NCBI GenBank assembly: GCA_945952045.1 | Contig: CAMFHE010000007.1 | Location: forward strand, 1-64,000 | DNA from: an uncultured Rhizobium sp. | Lineage (GTDB): Bacteria > Pseudomonadota > Alphaproteobacteria > Rhizobiales > Rhizobiaceae | Length of the DNA: 64,000 bases | Direction of reading: 5' to 3' | Shown here: piece by piece, positions 23,816 to 33,738 of the stretch | How positions within the stretch are numbered: position 1 is the first letter of the stretch | Layout of the letters: every line of letters begins with the position of its first letter | The notes under the pieces: model-generated | Told to the model about the DNA's origin: nothing | Seen by the model: only the letters and a program-made list of their open reading frames with translations | Databases searched by the model: none | Made by a program: the position numbers and the translations under genes

Positions 23816-24727
23816 TCAGAGGTCAAGCGTACCGCTGGCAAGCCGCACAGCCTGACCGCCGATGCGCGCGCCGGCTATATCCTGGCCCGCGACATCCACA
23901 TGCAGATGGATGAAGGATGGCCGGCCCATTTCGACGCCCTGTTCGATGACCATGGCGTGATGCCCGTCCGGCAGCGCATCGAAATGACGAATGGCGCCGG
24001 AGAGGGCCGCAACCGCAGCGCCCGTCGCCGGATCCTCTGGGATACCCATATCCGGCGAAAACATACGCGCATGGAATTTCGCCTGATGGTTGACCCCACC
24101 GCGACAGTAGACATAGGCCGAGGTCAACCGCCCCTCGCAGAAGGGCGCGGTGCGCTCCCACAGGCCGGTGTCGAAATCGATCTTGGCCGCGGCGTTCAGG
24201 TCATGGACCGGAATCATCAGAAACGGCACGCCGGCGCTCCAGATCGACGGCACATGATTTTCGAAGCCGATTTCGCGGATGCTGAGGCCCAGCGCATCGG
24301 CCAGCCCCTGGCGGTCGAGCGGCATGGCGATCTCGGCCGATTTGCGCGGCAGGTCGAATTCGGCAAAGCTCGCCTTGCCCTCGCGCAGCTTGACCGCGCA
24401 ACGCACCGGCCCGACATTCTCCTCAAGGACCGATACGAGATCGAGCGTTGCCTGCCCATGCTCACGCTCGGCAAGCGCGATTGCCGCGCCGACTGTCGGG
24501 TGCCCGGCAAAGGGCAGTTCGCGCGCCGGCGTGAAAATGCGCACCCGCGCCGCGTGGCCCGGCCCTTCCGCCGTTGACATGAACACCGTCTCAGACAGGT
24601 TCATCTCGGCGGCGATGCGCTGCATCGCTTCCTCGCCCAAGCCGTCGCCATCGAAAACCACGGCCAGCGGATTGCCCGCCAGTTTCGTATCGGTGAAGAC
24701 ATCATAGATGCTATAGGCACGCGCCAC
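23816..24727 (-). CDS. PhzF family isomerase-like protein
   Basis: A 303-residue protein of the PhzF/diaminopimelate-epimerase fold. The N-terminus YSIYDVFTDTKLAGNPLAVV and the catalytic Glu region MNLSETVFMS are typical, as are FTPARELPFAGHPTVGAA and the second-half signature MGIPEDPATGAAVAALSGA. Family members include PhzF of phenazine synthesis, but most genomic copies are of unknown substrate; no phenazine genes are nearby. It probably forms a small operon with the following NUDIX and EEP genes upstream on the same strand. Confidence 0.94.
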   Translation of the reverse strand: MARAYSIYDVFTDTKLAGNPLAVVFDGDGLGEEAMQRIAAEMNLSETVFMSTAEGPGHAARVRIFTPARELPFAGHPTVGAAIALAEREHGQATLDLVSVLEENVGPVRCAVKLREGKASFAEFDLPRKSAEIAMPLDRQGLADALGLSIREIGFENHVPSIWSAGVPFLMIPVHDLNAAAKIDFDTGLWERTAPFCEGRLTSAYVYCRGGVNHQAKFHARMFSPDMGIPEDPATGAAVAALSGAIRHFDALPDGHHAMVIEQGVEMGRPSFIHLHVDVAGQDIAGARIGGQAVRLASGTLDL

Positions 24728-24781
24728 GCTACTCTCCTCGGTATCAGCTTCACGTCACCAAGGTGCAACAAGCCCTCGGGG

Positions 24782-25534
24782 TCACGCAACACCCTTTCTT
24801 CCGACATCAACCGCTTCGAAGAATTGGCGAAGGATCGGCAGCATCATCGGGCTGTAGGGATGGGCGTCGGGATCGGCAGAACGGATCACCACCGCCGCCT
24901 CGATTTCCTTCTCGTGATCGACCGCCATATGCTGACGGATAGCGGAAAGAAGCTCTTCGGCCGTGCGCTCGAAGCGGAAATAGCGGTAAAGCGTTATGCG
25001 GCGATCGCGATGCAAGCCGTACCAGCCCGATTGCGGCTTCGCCTCGGCAAGATCGAGGCCGGTTTCCTCCAGCACCTCGCGGCGCAGATTGCCCGAGAGA
25101 TCGCAGCTGTTATCGACGATATCGTTGGCATCCAGAGAGCCGGCGGCGCAATAGACAAGCCCCGGATTGGCCGTCTGTTGCCCCATGCGGATGGCGATGA
25201 TGGCGCCATCGCTGGAGATGGGGATCGCCCAGCCGAAAATATGCACGCCACACGGCGGCGCAATCTGCTTTCGCCACCACATGAAGGAGGAAAACGGCAT
25301 CAGATGCCCTTCCGCCGAAAGCGCGCCGTCGGCAAGGCGCACCCGGTCGAAAAACACCATGCGTCCGTCGAACAGCGCCGGATTGGCGGCAATCTCGCAA
25401 CGCCAGTTTTCCGCAGCCCTGTCCGATTCGGCCAGATGAAACGGATGATCGCCCGCGCGCACCGCGAGATCGACGGAATGAACGGGAAACACCTGCAGCT
25501 CCGCCGGCCAGTTTTCTGGAAAAAAACCGCTCAT
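24782..25534 (-). CDS. NUDIX hydrolase
   Basis: A 250-residue protein with a central NUDIX box at about residues 140-162: the pattern around AAGSLDANDI...LRREVLEETGLDL fits GX5EX7REUXEEXGU with a changed N-terminal part (the first Glu is Asp), so metal-dependent diphosphate hydrolysis is likely but not certain. The N-terminal ~110 residues form an additional domain. The start codon overlaps the stop of the upstream EEP gene by four bases (25531-25534), so translation is coupled. Substrate unknown. Confidence 0.85.
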   Translation of the reverse strand: MSGFFPENWPAELQVFPVHSVDLAVRAGDHPFHLAESDRAAENWRCEIAANPALFDGRMVFFDRVRLADGALSAEGHLMPFSSFMWWRKQIAPPCGVHIFGWAIPISSDGAIIAIRMGQQTANPGLVYCAAGSLDANDIVDNSCDLSGNLRREVLEETGLDLAEAKPQSGWYGLHRDRRITLYRYFRFERTAEELLSAIRQHMAVDHEKEIEAAVVIRSADPDAHPYSPMMLPILRQFFEAVDVGRKGVA

Positions 25535-26640
25535 ACGAGATCCAGCGTCATGACCACAGGGCAATGATCCGATGCTTTCGGCCGGTCCCAGCCGACGCGC
25601 GGATAGCGCTCCACGGCCTGCCCAGGCGGGAAGACGGTGCGAAACGGCTGACCGCCGCGGATGATCTCAGGAATACGGCTCGCATTGGTCTGCGCCAAAT
25701 GCGGCGACAGGAGAATATAATCGAGCTGGCACAGATGCTGCTCGGCCGGCCCGCGCGCATGGTAAAGCGTCCAGCGATCCATGACGTCGCGGCGGCGCAT
25801 CGGGTTTTCGACGAAACCGTCATGGGTCAGGACATCGAGGCAACTTTCCGCCTCACCGGAAGGCGTGAAGCGGTAACCGCTGCGGCGGTCGCCCTCGATC
25901 ACGATACGCTCCTGATAGTCGTTGAAATCGCCGCAGATGGCGAAGCGCTTGCGCGCCGTGTTGCCGACACCGAATCGCTTCTCGATGATCTGGCGCACCG
26001 CCTGCGCCTCGGCCATCCGGGTCGGCATGGTTACCTCCCTGCCATCCGCGCCATCGCGCCCCGGCCCCATGGATTTCAGATGCACCACATAGAGCGTCAG
26101 CGCCTCGCCACCGATACGCAAATCCATCTCGAGGCAATCGCGCTTGAAGATCTTTTCATCCGGATTGGCAGGCATCGCAATGCGGCCGCCTGACGTCCTC
26201 AACTCTCGATAACTCATGCCGGCATGGCTCTTGATATCGACGAGCTCGATGCGCTCACCGTCGCGCGTTTCCTCACGCATGAGCACGGCAACATCGATGC
26301 CCCTGCTGTCATTGCCTTCCACCAGATATTTCTGGCGATAGCCATTGCCGACCATGCGGTAGAGATAGCCGTATTCGAAGGCGTTCAGCGCCGCCATGTC
26401 GTCGACTTCCTGCAGGCACAGGATATCGGCATCCGCATCGGCGATCGCCAGCGCCGACATCTGGCGGGTGTCGTCGGTGGATGAAATCATCCGCGCCTCT
26501 TCCAGCCGTTTGTATTGCTCCTCCCCCTGAACCGCATAGAGCCTGAGAACCCGGTCCTGCCGCAACTGATTGCGAAAGCCGGTGAAATCGAAACGCGTCA
26601 TCAGGTTTTCGACATTGAAGGTTGCGAGGCGAAGAGACAT
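25531..26640 (-). CDS. Endonuclease/exonuclease/phosphatase family hydrolase
   Basis: A 369-residue enzyme with the EEP metal-dependent phosphoesterase fold. Motifs in order: LRLATFNVENLM (first metal Asn), CLQEVDDMAALN (catalytic Glu), VVHLKSMG, ICGDFNDY (Asp/Asn pair), and SDHCPVVMTL (Asp-His pair). All catalytic residues are present. There is no signal peptide, so it acts in the cytosol, on nucleic acid, a phospholipid head group or a nucleotide. It is translationally coupled to the NUDIX gene. Confidence 0.93.
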   Translation of the reverse strand: MSLRLATFNVENLMTRFDFTGFRNQLRQDRVLRLYAVQGEEQYKRLEEARMISSTDDTRQMSALAIADADADILCLQEVDDMAALNAFEYGYLYRMVGNGYRQKYLVEGNDSRGIDVAVLMREETRDGERIELVDIKSHAGMSYRELRTSGGRIAMPANPDEKIFKRDCLEMDLRIGGEALTLYVVHLKSMGPGRDGADGREVTMPTRMAEAQAVRQIIEKRFGVGNTARKRFAICGDFNDYQERIVIEGDRRSGYRFTPSGEAESCLDVLTHDGFVENPMRRRDVMDRWTLYHARGPAEQHLCQLDYILLSPHLAQTNASRIPEIIRGGQPFRTVFPPGQAVERYPRVGWDRPKASDHCPVVMTLDLV

Positions 26641-26820
26641 GCATGACTTCCGGTTGATACTGGGACTAGACTAACCGAAGGGGCGCGAAAGCAAATTCCA
26701 AATGTCAAAAAAAGTCGGGAAACTGATAAGCCGCCTATATTTTTTTGTTCCCGGCAAACGGTTAGCGTCAGCCTGTCAAACCTCAGCCGTCCCATGGACG
26801 CGCCAACCTCGGAAACCACG

Positions 26821-27195
26821 ATGCTCGCGATCAAACCCCTGTCCATGCTCACCCTCGCCGCCGGCCTGGTGTCCGTCATGCTGCCCGCCGCCGCCCATGC
26901 GCGCGACAGCTTCGGCGCCATCGCCTATTCGCGGGAATCGGGCGCGCTTGGCTGGTCCTACGACCACCCCTCGCGTCGCGCGGCAGAGCGCACGGCCATG
27001 GACAATTGCGGCGAAAGCGATTGCGAGGTCCTGTGGTTCAAGAATGCCTGCGGCGCGGTTGCCGCCGGACCGGACGGCTGGGGCTCCGGCTGGGGCAACA
27101 ATCGCCGCCGCGCCGAGCGCACGGCCTTGGATAGCTGCTCCAACTATTCCGACAGCTGCGAAGTCATCCGCTGGCAGTGCTCCGGCGCGCGCTGA
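26821..27195 (+). CDS. DUF4189 domain secreted protein
   Basis: A 124-residue protein with a signal peptide (LTLAAGLVSVMLPAAAHA) and one DUF4189 domain: DSFGAIAYSRESGALGWSYD, two Cys-containing repeats (AERTAMDNCGESDCEVLWFK and AERTALDSCSNYSDSCEVIR) and an ending W-x-C. The paired cysteines suggest disulfides in the periplasm. DUF4189 has no known activity. The ATG at 26821 gives a well-formed signal peptide; 26794 is an alternative in-frame ATG. A terminator follows. Confidence 0.85.
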   Translation: MLAIKPLSMLTLAAGLVSVMLPAAAHARDSFGAIAYSRESGALGWSYDHPSRRAAERTAMDNCGESDCEVLWFKNACGAVAAGPDGWGSGWGNNRRRAERTALDSCSNYSDSCEVIRWQCSGAR

Positions 27196-27209
27196 CACAC
27201 CGGGAATGC

Positions 27210-27232
27210 AAGGGGCCGCGAGGCCCCTTTCT
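27210..27232 (+). terminator. Intrinsic terminator after DUF4189 gene
   Basis: The stem AGGGGCC/GGCCCCT with a short GCGA loop (27211-27228) is followed by TT and CTT. It lies between convergent genes and may serve both. Confidence 0.75.
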
Positions 27233-27235
27233 TCG

Positions 27236-28465
27236 TTATGCCGCCGACTGGCGCATCTCGCCTGCAATCAGCCCGCCGAGACGGCCGATACCCTCGTCGA
27301 TCATCTGATCGTTGGCGCAGGAAAAGCTGAGACGCAGCGTGTTCGCGCCTGACCCGTCGGCAAAGAACGCCTTGCCGGGCACGAAGGCGACCTTGACCGT
27401 TTCCAGCGATTTCGCCAGCAAGGCCGCGCCATCCATGCCTTCCGGCAGCGTCACCCAGACGAACATGCCGCCCTCCGGCTTCGTCCAGCTCGATCCCGCC
27501 GGCATGTATTTCGCCAATGCGGCGAGCATCGCATCGCGCCGCTGGCGATAGGCTGCATGGATCTTCGCAACCTGCGCCTCGAAATGGCGCGAGGCGACAT
27601 GGGCAATGGCGATCTGGTTGATCGTCGAGGAATGCAGGTCGGCGGCCTGCTTCATCAAGACCAGCTTGCGGATGACGGTGGAATTGGCGACGATGTAGCC
27701 GACGCGCAGGCCCGGTGCCAAGGTCTTGGAAAAGCTGCCACAATAGATCGTGCGCGTTGCCTCGATGCTGCCCTTGCGGGCGATTTCCAGCGCCATGATC
27801 GGCGGAATGCTCCCGCCGTCGTAACGCAGCGCCTGATAGGCGGCATCCTCGATCAGGGCGATATCGAGCTCGTCGGCCAGATCGATTGCGCGTTCGCGCG
27901 CAGCACGGTCGAAGGTTTCGCCGGTCGGATTGGAGAACTCGGCCGAGAGATAGGCGAATTTGACGCGCCCGCCGGTCTTCGCCGCCGCCGCGCGATAGGA
28001 TTCCGGCGTGCGATTGCCGGTCAGCGTCAACTGGTCGTAGGCTGGCTCATAGGCATTGAAAGCCTGCAGCGCGCCGAGATAGGTCGGCCAGGTGACGAGC
28101 GCCGTGTCACCCGACGACAGGAACAGTTTGCCGAGATAATCCAGTCCCTGCTGCGAGCCGGAGACGATGAAGACGTTTTCCGTGCCGCAGGGGATGCCAA
28201 GCTTGCCCATCTCGCCGGCCAGCCATTCACGCAACGGCTTGTAGCCTTCGCTGACAGAATATTGCAGGGCTGCGTTGACCGTGCCGTCCGTGAAGATATC
28301 GGCATAGGCGGCCTTGAACTCCGCGTCCGGAAACAGCGCCGGATCGGGAATCCCACCGGCAAAGGAGATGATCTCCGGCTGATCGAGCAGCTTCAGCAAT
28401 TCGCGGATTTCCGATGCGCGCATCCGCTGCGAGCGCGTGGCGAAGATGTGATCCCAATCCAGCAT
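27236..28465 (-). CDS. PLP-dependent aminotransferase (2-aminoadipate / LysN-like, class I)
   Basis: A 409-residue class I aminotransferase without a DNA-binding domain. It starts LDWDHIFATRSQRMRASEIR and has the features of the MocR-related 'aminotransferase I' group: IISFAGGIPDPALFPDAEFK, VSGSQQGLDYLGKL, SNPTGETFD, and the PLP lysine in YCGSFSKTLAPGLRVGYI. Likely substrates are branched-chain or 2-aminoadipate/aromatic amino acids. It is downstream of ilvC on the same strand, but a terminator and a long palindromic operator lie between, so it has its own controlled promoter. Confidence 0.92.
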   Translation of the reverse strand: MLDWDHIFATRSQRMRASEIRELLKLLDQPEIISFAGGIPDPALFPDAEFKAAYADIFTDGTVNAALQYSVSEGYKPLREWLAGEMGKLGIPCGTENVFIVSGSQQGLDYLGKLFLSSGDTALVTWPTYLGALQAFNAYEPAYDQLTLTGNRTPESYRAAAAKTGGRVKFAYLSAEFSNPTGETFDRAARERAIDLADELDIALIEDAAYQALRYDGGSIPPIMALEIARKGSIEATRTIYCGSFSKTLAPGLRVGYIVANSTVIRKLVLMKQAADLHSSTINQIAIAHVASRHFEAQVAKIHAAYRQRRDAMLAALAKYMPAGSSWTKPEGGMFVWVTLPEGMDGAALLAKSLETVKVAFVPGKAFFADGSGANTLRLSFSCANDQMIDEGIGRLGGLIAGEMRQSAA

Positions 28466-28518
28466 GGTCGTTTCCTCCGTTTTGTCGTTGTCGACAGAGG
28501 ACCATGGCCGGAAATTTA

Positions 28519-28560
28519 TGTCAACAATGCTGACCTATTTTAGGTCAACGTTGTTGACAT
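28519..28560. promoter_or_regulatory. Long near-perfect palindrome upstream of aminotransferase gene
   Basis: Two 19-base arms, TGTCAACAATGCTGACCTA and TAGGTCAACGTTGTTGACA, flank a short centre. They are complementary except at two positions. The site lies 54 bases from the aminotransferase start on its promoter side. The symmetry and length fit a dimeric (or tetrameric) regulator of GntR or Lrp type; no such gene is adjacent. Confidence 0.65.
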
Positions 28561-28602
28561 ATCTTGTAACGGTGACAAGTCGAGCCAGAAATGCCCAAAC
28601 GC

Positions 28603-28636
28603 AAAAAGGCCGGAGCGCATGCGCCCCGGCCTTTTC
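28603..28636 (-). terminator. Terminator of ilvC
   Basis: Read on the minus strand, a GC-rich stem (AAGGCCGG/CCGGCCTT, 28606-28633, with an inner CGCATGCG) is followed by five T. It ends ilvC transcription before the aminotransferase promoter. Confidence 0.85.
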
Positions 28637-28652
28637 GTTCAATACAAGACGC

Positions 28653-29723
<1,071 letters not shown>

Positions 29724-30377
29724 TCAGGCGGGCACCAGGCCCGCCTCCGCCAAAGTCTTCGCCGTGCCGTGCAGCGTCAGAAAGGCGCGCACAGCCTTTT
29801 CCGCGCGCTGGGTGAAGTCGCCCTGCGGACGCTCGCCGAGCAGCATGCGCACATGCATATCCGAAACGATCAGCCCGTAAAGGGTCCTGTACGCTTCTTC
29901 ACCGTCATCGAAGGTGAGCAGGCCGACGCGCCGACCGGCGTCGATCAGGGCGCGCGCCCGGCGGTCGATCTGGCGGCGGCCATGTTCCAGCAGCAATTCG
30001 CCAAGCTTGGAGCCGTCGCGGCTCGACTGGCTGACCGCGAGACGGTTCATGGCCAGCGACACGTCGCCGGAGAGAACCTCCAGCAGATCCTTGGCGAACA
30101 TCACCAGATGTTCGCGCAGGGATGCGACGTTCAGCCGCTCTCCGTCACGCTCGAAGGTGCGCACCTTGCTGGCCTGAAAAGCGATCATCGCGGCGATCAG
30201 GCCGTCGCGGTCGCCGAACCATTTATAGAGGCTTTCCTTGGAGCAGTTGGCCGCGCGGGCAACGCCGGCGGTCGTCAGCGCCTTCTCGCCGCCATCGACG
30301 AGCAACCGCAACGCCTGCCCCAGAACTGCGTTCTGTCGCGGCGAGAATTCCGGCGCTGTCAGCGGATCGGACGGCAC
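29724..30377 (-). CDS. TetR family regulator (AefR-like C-terminus)
   Basis: A 217-residue TetR regulator. The helix-turn-helix is TTAGVARAANCSKESLYKWF (about residues 30-50); the ligand-binding part (VSLAMNRLAVSQSSRDGSKL, HGRRQIDRRARALIDAG) is like that of AefR-type TetR proteins. The GTG at 30377 is chosen because GGAGG lies seven bases upstream; an ATG at 30449 would overrun the operator. A perfect 14-base palindrome sits in the leader. It lies 51 bases downstream of... the ilvC start region, on the same strand as ilvC, and could read through into it; the effector is unknown. Confidence 0.9.
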   Translation of the reverse strand: MPSDPLTAPEFSPRQNAVLGQALRLLVDGGEKALTTAGVARAANCSKESLYKWFGDRDGLIAAMIAFQASKVRTFERDGERLNVASLREHLVMFAKDLLEVLSGDVSLAMNRLAVSQSSRDGSKLGELLLEHGRRQIDRRARALIDAGRRVGLLTFDDGEEAYRTLYGLIVSDMHVRMLLGERPQGDFTQRAEKAVRAFLTLHGTAKTLAEAGLVPA

Positions 30378-30397
30378 GTTCGCTTCCTCCAAGATAT

Positions 30398-30411
30398 GTA
30401 CCGTACGGTAC
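30398..30411. promoter_or_regulatory. Perfect palindrome GTACCGTACGGTAC, probable TetR operator
   Basis: A 14-base exact palindrome 21 bases upstream of the GTG of the TetR-type gene. ACCGTACGGT is a common core of TetR operators, and the position fits autorepression. Confidence 0.7.
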
Positions 30412-30596
30412 GGTTCGTGGTTTATGCCGTAGCATTGCTTCGTCGTCAAGCGGGTTTTCGCAGCTTTTTCGTTCCGCGCCTTAGCCGGGGATCACTCCCT
30501 GCCCGGCTTGCGAAAACCCGCGCGATCCGCAATCTTGCAGCCGGCCGCGCGCTGGCGAGTCTTGCCGCCCGCAGCCTGCCGGATGGAGAGTGTTTC

Positions 30597-30911
30597 ATGA
30601 AATTTGCCGTTGCCCTTTCGCTGTCCATGCTGACGGCAAGCGCCGGAACGGGTTTTGCAGCCAGTTCAGGCAAGGCGCCCTATGTCGGCCGCTGGGATTG
30701 CGGCGTCGGCGTCTTCACTTTCACCACGGATACCTACGATCCCGGCGACGGCCCGCTGAAGATCGCGAAGATCGAGCAGAAGGACGGTGATTATCACTTC
30801 ATGTTCGAGGATGGATACGGCTTCTGGGTTTCCGGCGTCACCGCCACCGGCATGGGCTGGCTGTCGGACGCCAGCGGCGACGCCTTCGATTGCAAACGCG
30901 TCGGTCGCTGA
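30597..30911 (+). CDS. Small secreted protein of unknown function
   Basis: A 104-residue protein with a signal peptide (FAVALSLSMLTASAGTGFAA) and a beta-rich mature part: YVGRWDCGVGVFTFTTDTYD, HFMFEDGYGFWVSGV and an ending FDCKRVGR. Two cysteines near the ends of the mature domain could form a disulfide. A GGAGAG site precedes the ATG. The family is not recognised; several rhizobial genomes carry such short 'RWDCG' periplasmic proteins (from memory, not checked). Confidence 0.75.
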   Translation: MKFAVALSLSMLTASAGTGFAASSGKAPYVGRWDCGVGVFTFTTDTYDPGDGPLKIAKIEQKDGDYHFMFEDGYGFWVSGVTATGMGWLSDASGDAFDCKRVGR

Positions 30912-30928
30912 TTATTTAGCACTGAGTT

Positions 30929-31789
30929 TCAGCGCGGCGCTGTCACCCGAAACGCGTCGCGGATGGCATCGGCCATGCCCTGGACGACACGGTCATGCCC
31001 GCGCGCGCCGATGACCATCACCACATTCGAATGATCGATAGCCGGGTAACCATCGGCGACCGTCAGCTCGCGGCAGCCTTCGGGAATGCAGCTGCGCGAC
31101 AGCGGCGCAATCGCAAGGCCTGAGGTCACCGCCGCCCCCAACCCGGTCGGATTGTCGCTGACATAGGCAATGCGGTAGTTGGCATTGATCTGCTCGAGAC
31201 CCTTCAGCGCCGTGCTGCTGAACCAGCTTTCCGTCGCATACATCGCAACCGGCAGCGGCGAGCGGCGATGCGTTTCATGCAGCAGCGATGTCGCCCAGAC
31301 CGTGGGATCGGTCATCAACACCTCATGAAGTGTGTTTCCGGCATGTTCGAACACCACGGCGAGATCGAGTTCGCCGCGCGTCAGCGCTGCGGTATTGGCG
31401 CGCGAATTGCCGTAACGCACCGTCACTTCGACATCGGGATGCTGCATGTCGAAGCTGCCGAGCATTTTTGGCAGGATGGAGTGGCCATATTCCTCGGGAA
31501 TGCCGATGCGCACCAGACCGCGCAGTTGCGGCGTCGACAGCGCCGCCGTGGTTTCGTCGAGAAGCGAGACGACGCGCCGGGCATAGGACAGAAGCTGTCG
31601 GCCCTTCGGCGTCAGCGCCACCCCGCGCGAACCACGCTCGAACAGGGCATCGCCGATCACCTCTTCCAGCTTGCGCATCTGCACGCTGATGGCCGACTGC
31701 GTGCGGCCGGCGCTGTCTGCGGCGCGGGTGAAATTGCCCGTTTCGGCGACCATGAGGAAAGTCCGCAACAGGTCGCTTTCGAGCTTCAT
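30929..31789 (-). CDS. LysR family regulator (paralogue of the 11.9-kb LysR)
   Basis: A 286-residue LysR regulator with the helix-turn-helix in LLRTFLMVAETGNFTRAADS and SAISVQMRKLEEVIG, and an effector domain beginning VRIGIPEEYGHSILPKMLG. The start at 31789 has a GGGGGA site; the in-frame ATG at 31807 has none. It is divergent from a DUF1127 gene. Its sequence and gene neighbour mirror the LysR/DUF1127 module at 11.9-13.5 kb, so the two are probably duplicated copies of one regulatory unit. Confidence 0.92.
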   Translation of the reverse strand: MKLESDLLRTFLMVAETGNFTRAADSAGRTQSAISVQMRKLEEVIGDALFERGSRGVALTPKGRQLLSYARRVVSLLDETTAALSTPQLRGLVRIGIPEEYGHSILPKMLGSFDMQHPDVEVTVRYGNSRANTAALTRGELDLAVVFEHAGNTLHEVLMTDPTVWATSLLHETHRRSPLPVAMYATESWFSSTALKGLEQINANYRIAYVSDNPTGLGAAVTSGLAIAPLSRSCIPEGCRELTVADGYPAIDHSNVVMVIGARGHDRVVQGMADAIRDAFRVTAPR

Positions 31790-31996
31790 CGCATCCCCCG
31801 CTGCCATGAATGATTTCTATTGCTGATATTCTTTCTATTCGTTTGTGAAATGTCAATCATTGAAGTCAAATGGCAATCAGAGCGGCGGTGTCGGTGATTT
31901 AATCGCTTCCCGCTCTGAAATCCCTGTTTATCGCGCAGCGAGCCGACGGCTTTTCGCAGCCGCTGGAATGCGCCATAAGCCCCTATGGAGGAAAAA

Positions 31997-32212
31997 ATGG
32001 AATGGATGCGCAAGCAGGGCGGCCTGCTGGCGGCGCTTGTCGCTTTGCCTGAATTTCTGCTTCGCCGGCGTCTGGAGCGTGATCGCGCCGAGGCGTTGAG
32101 AGCGCTGATCGGCCGCAACGACAATTATCTTCTCGACGATATCGGCCTTGTCGATCACGATTTCCGGCCGAACCGTCTGCCGGTCACCGATCGCAAGCCC
32201 TGGATGCTCTGA
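31997..32212 (+). CDS. DUF1127-like small protein
   Basis: A 71-residue protein. The C-terminal half (RAEALRALIGRNDNYLLDDI followed by GLVDHDF) carries the DUF1127 'L-DDIGL' turn; the N-terminal half is a hydrophobic-to-basic helix (LAALVALPEFLLRRRLERDR). The ATG at 31997 is chosen since GGAGGA lies just before it; an ATG at 31985 overlaps that ribosome site. It is divergent from a LysR gene, its probable activator. Confidence 0.82.
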   Translation: MEWMRKQGGLLAALVALPEFLLRRRLERDRAEALRALIGRNDNYLLDDIGLVDHDFRPNRLPVTDRKPWML

Positions 32213-32217
32213 GACAA

Positions 32218-32643
32218 TCAGCCATTGTCGCGATCGTAGCGCTCCCGCGCCGCCTTGACGGCGGCGTGGTTGGCCTCCGCCCAGTTGAGAAGCTGCGACA
32301 GCGGCTGATACAGCGCCCGGCCGAGATCGGTCATGCGATACTCGACGCTTGGCGGCTTGGTCGGAAACACCTCGCGCTCGATATAGCCGTCGCGCTGCAA
32401 TTCGCGCAGCGACTGCGTCAGCATGCGCTGGGAAATATCCGGGATCATCCGCCGCAATTCCCCGAATCTATACGGCCGCTGCGACAGCGCCTCTATCAAT
32501 AGCGTCGACCATTTGCCGCCGATCTGGTTCAGCATGTCCCGCACCGGGCAATTGCTGAAATCCAGCGCGGTGAGGTCGACAGTGCGTGTCGGCGCCTCGG
32601 CAGGCGGTATTGAGGATTTCAGCGAGACGACGGAGCCGGCCAT
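32218..32643 (-). CDS. HxlR family transcriptional regulator
   Basis: A 141-residue winged-helix regulator with the HxlR signature: [60 protein letters not shown] and [12 protein letters not shown]. The N-terminal Cys is the usual redox or electrophile-sensing residue in this family. The ATG at 32643 fits. It is divergent from a QorB-type quinone reductase, exactly the arrangement of E. coli ytfH and ytfG, so quinone or aldehyde response is likely. Confidence 0.93.
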   Translation of the reverse strand: MAGSVVSLKSSIPPAEAPTRTVDLTALDFSNCPVRDMLNQIGGKWSTLLIEALSQRPYRFGELRRMIPDISQRMLTQSLRELQRDGYIEREVFPTKPPSVEYRMTDLGRALYQPLSQLLNWAEANHAAVKAARERYDRDNG

Positions 32644-32841
32644 GGAGATGGTTCCCTTTTGGTAACGTAGGGTGAAAAAACTGCCTCCTTTACAGAGCGC
32701 AGTCAATTCCTAATCTAGTGCTAGTCTCTTTTTGAGACCGCTAGAGTTTGTCTGGGAAAGGTGAAACCGGCTTTCCCAAAGGACAGGCGACAAGGAAATT
32801 AAGCGGAACCCTCCGCCAAACCGAAGGTCAGGATTGAACCC

Positions 32842-33732
32842 ATGAGTCACACGATTCTCGTTACCGGAGCCGCAGGCCAGCTCGGGCGCGCCATTGTCGG
32901 CCATCTGCTCGATACGCAGAAGGTCGCAGCCGATCGCATCGTCGCGGCAACCCGCGATCCCGCCAAGCTTGCCGATTTCGCCGCGCGCGGCGTTGCCGTC
33001 CGCAAGGCCGATTTCGACGACGCCGCTTCGCTGGAAGCTGCCTTTGCCGGCATCGACCGCCTGCTGATCGTCTCCACCGACGCGCTTGCCGTTCCCGGCC
33101 AGCGCCTGACGCAACACAAGGCGGCCATCGCCGCAGCCGTAAAATCCGGCGTCAAGCACCTGTTCTACACCTCGATGCCGAAGCCCGACGATTCGCTGGT
33201 CAGCTTCGCGCCGGATCATCTGGGCACCGAAGAGGCGATCAAGGCGAGCGGCCTCGCCTACACGATCGTCCGCGACGCCTGGTATCACGACAATCTGCTG
33301 CATTCCCTGCCGCACAATCTCTCGACGGGCACCTGGTACAGCGCCGCCGGCGAAGGCCGCGTCGCCACCATCTCCCGTGACGATTGCGCCAAGGCGATTG
33401 CGGCCGCGCTTGCCTCCTCGTCGACGCCCGGCAACGCCACCTATACCCTGACAGGAACGGACTCGATCACCACGGACGAAATCGCGGCTATCGCCGCCGA
33501 CGTCGCCGGAAAGCCGCTGAATGTGGTGCATGTCAGTGACGACCAGCTTGCCGCCGGTCTTAAGGGTGCTGGCATTCCCGATTTCTTCGCCGCCGTCCTC
33601 GTCAGCGCCGATGCCAATACCCGCACCGGCCGCTTCGATATCGTCACCAATGATTTCGAGACCCTGACCAGCGACAAGCCGCAGTCGCTCAAGGACTTCC
33701 TGATCGCCCACAAGGCGGCGCTCACGGCCTGA
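32842..33732 (+). CDS. NAD(P)H:quinone oxidoreductase, QorB/YtfG type (NmrA-like SDR)
   Basis: A 296-residue atypical short-chain dehydrogenase. The Rossmann motif is ILVTGAAGQLGRAIVGHLL; downstream are ATRDPAKLADFAARGVAVRK, LFYTSMPKPDDSL and YTIVRDAWYHDNLLH, all typical of QorB. It reduces quinones with NADPH and is part of a stress response controlled by the divergent HxlR protein. The length is typical. A hairpin (33739-33776) separates it from the convergent pdxJ. Confidence 0.92.
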   Translation: MSHTILVTGAAGQLGRAIVGHLLDTQKVAADRIVAATRDPAKLADFAARGVAVRKADFDDAASLEAAFAGIDRLLIVSTDALAVPGQRLTQHKAAIAAAVKSGVKHLFYTSMPKPDDSLVSFAPDHLGTEEAIKASGLAYTIVRDAWYHDNLLHSLPHNLSTGTWYSAAGEGRVATISRDDCAKAIAAALASSSTPGNATYTLTGTDSITTDEIAAIAADVAGKPLNVVHVSDDQLAAGLKGAGIPDFFAAVLVSADANTRTGRFDIVTNDFETLTSDKPQSLKDFLIAHKAALTA

Positions 33733-33738
33733 CGTGAG

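Noticed and set aside
23816-24727. Phenazine biosynthesis gene
   Set aside because: The PhzF family is broad, and no other phenazine gene is near.
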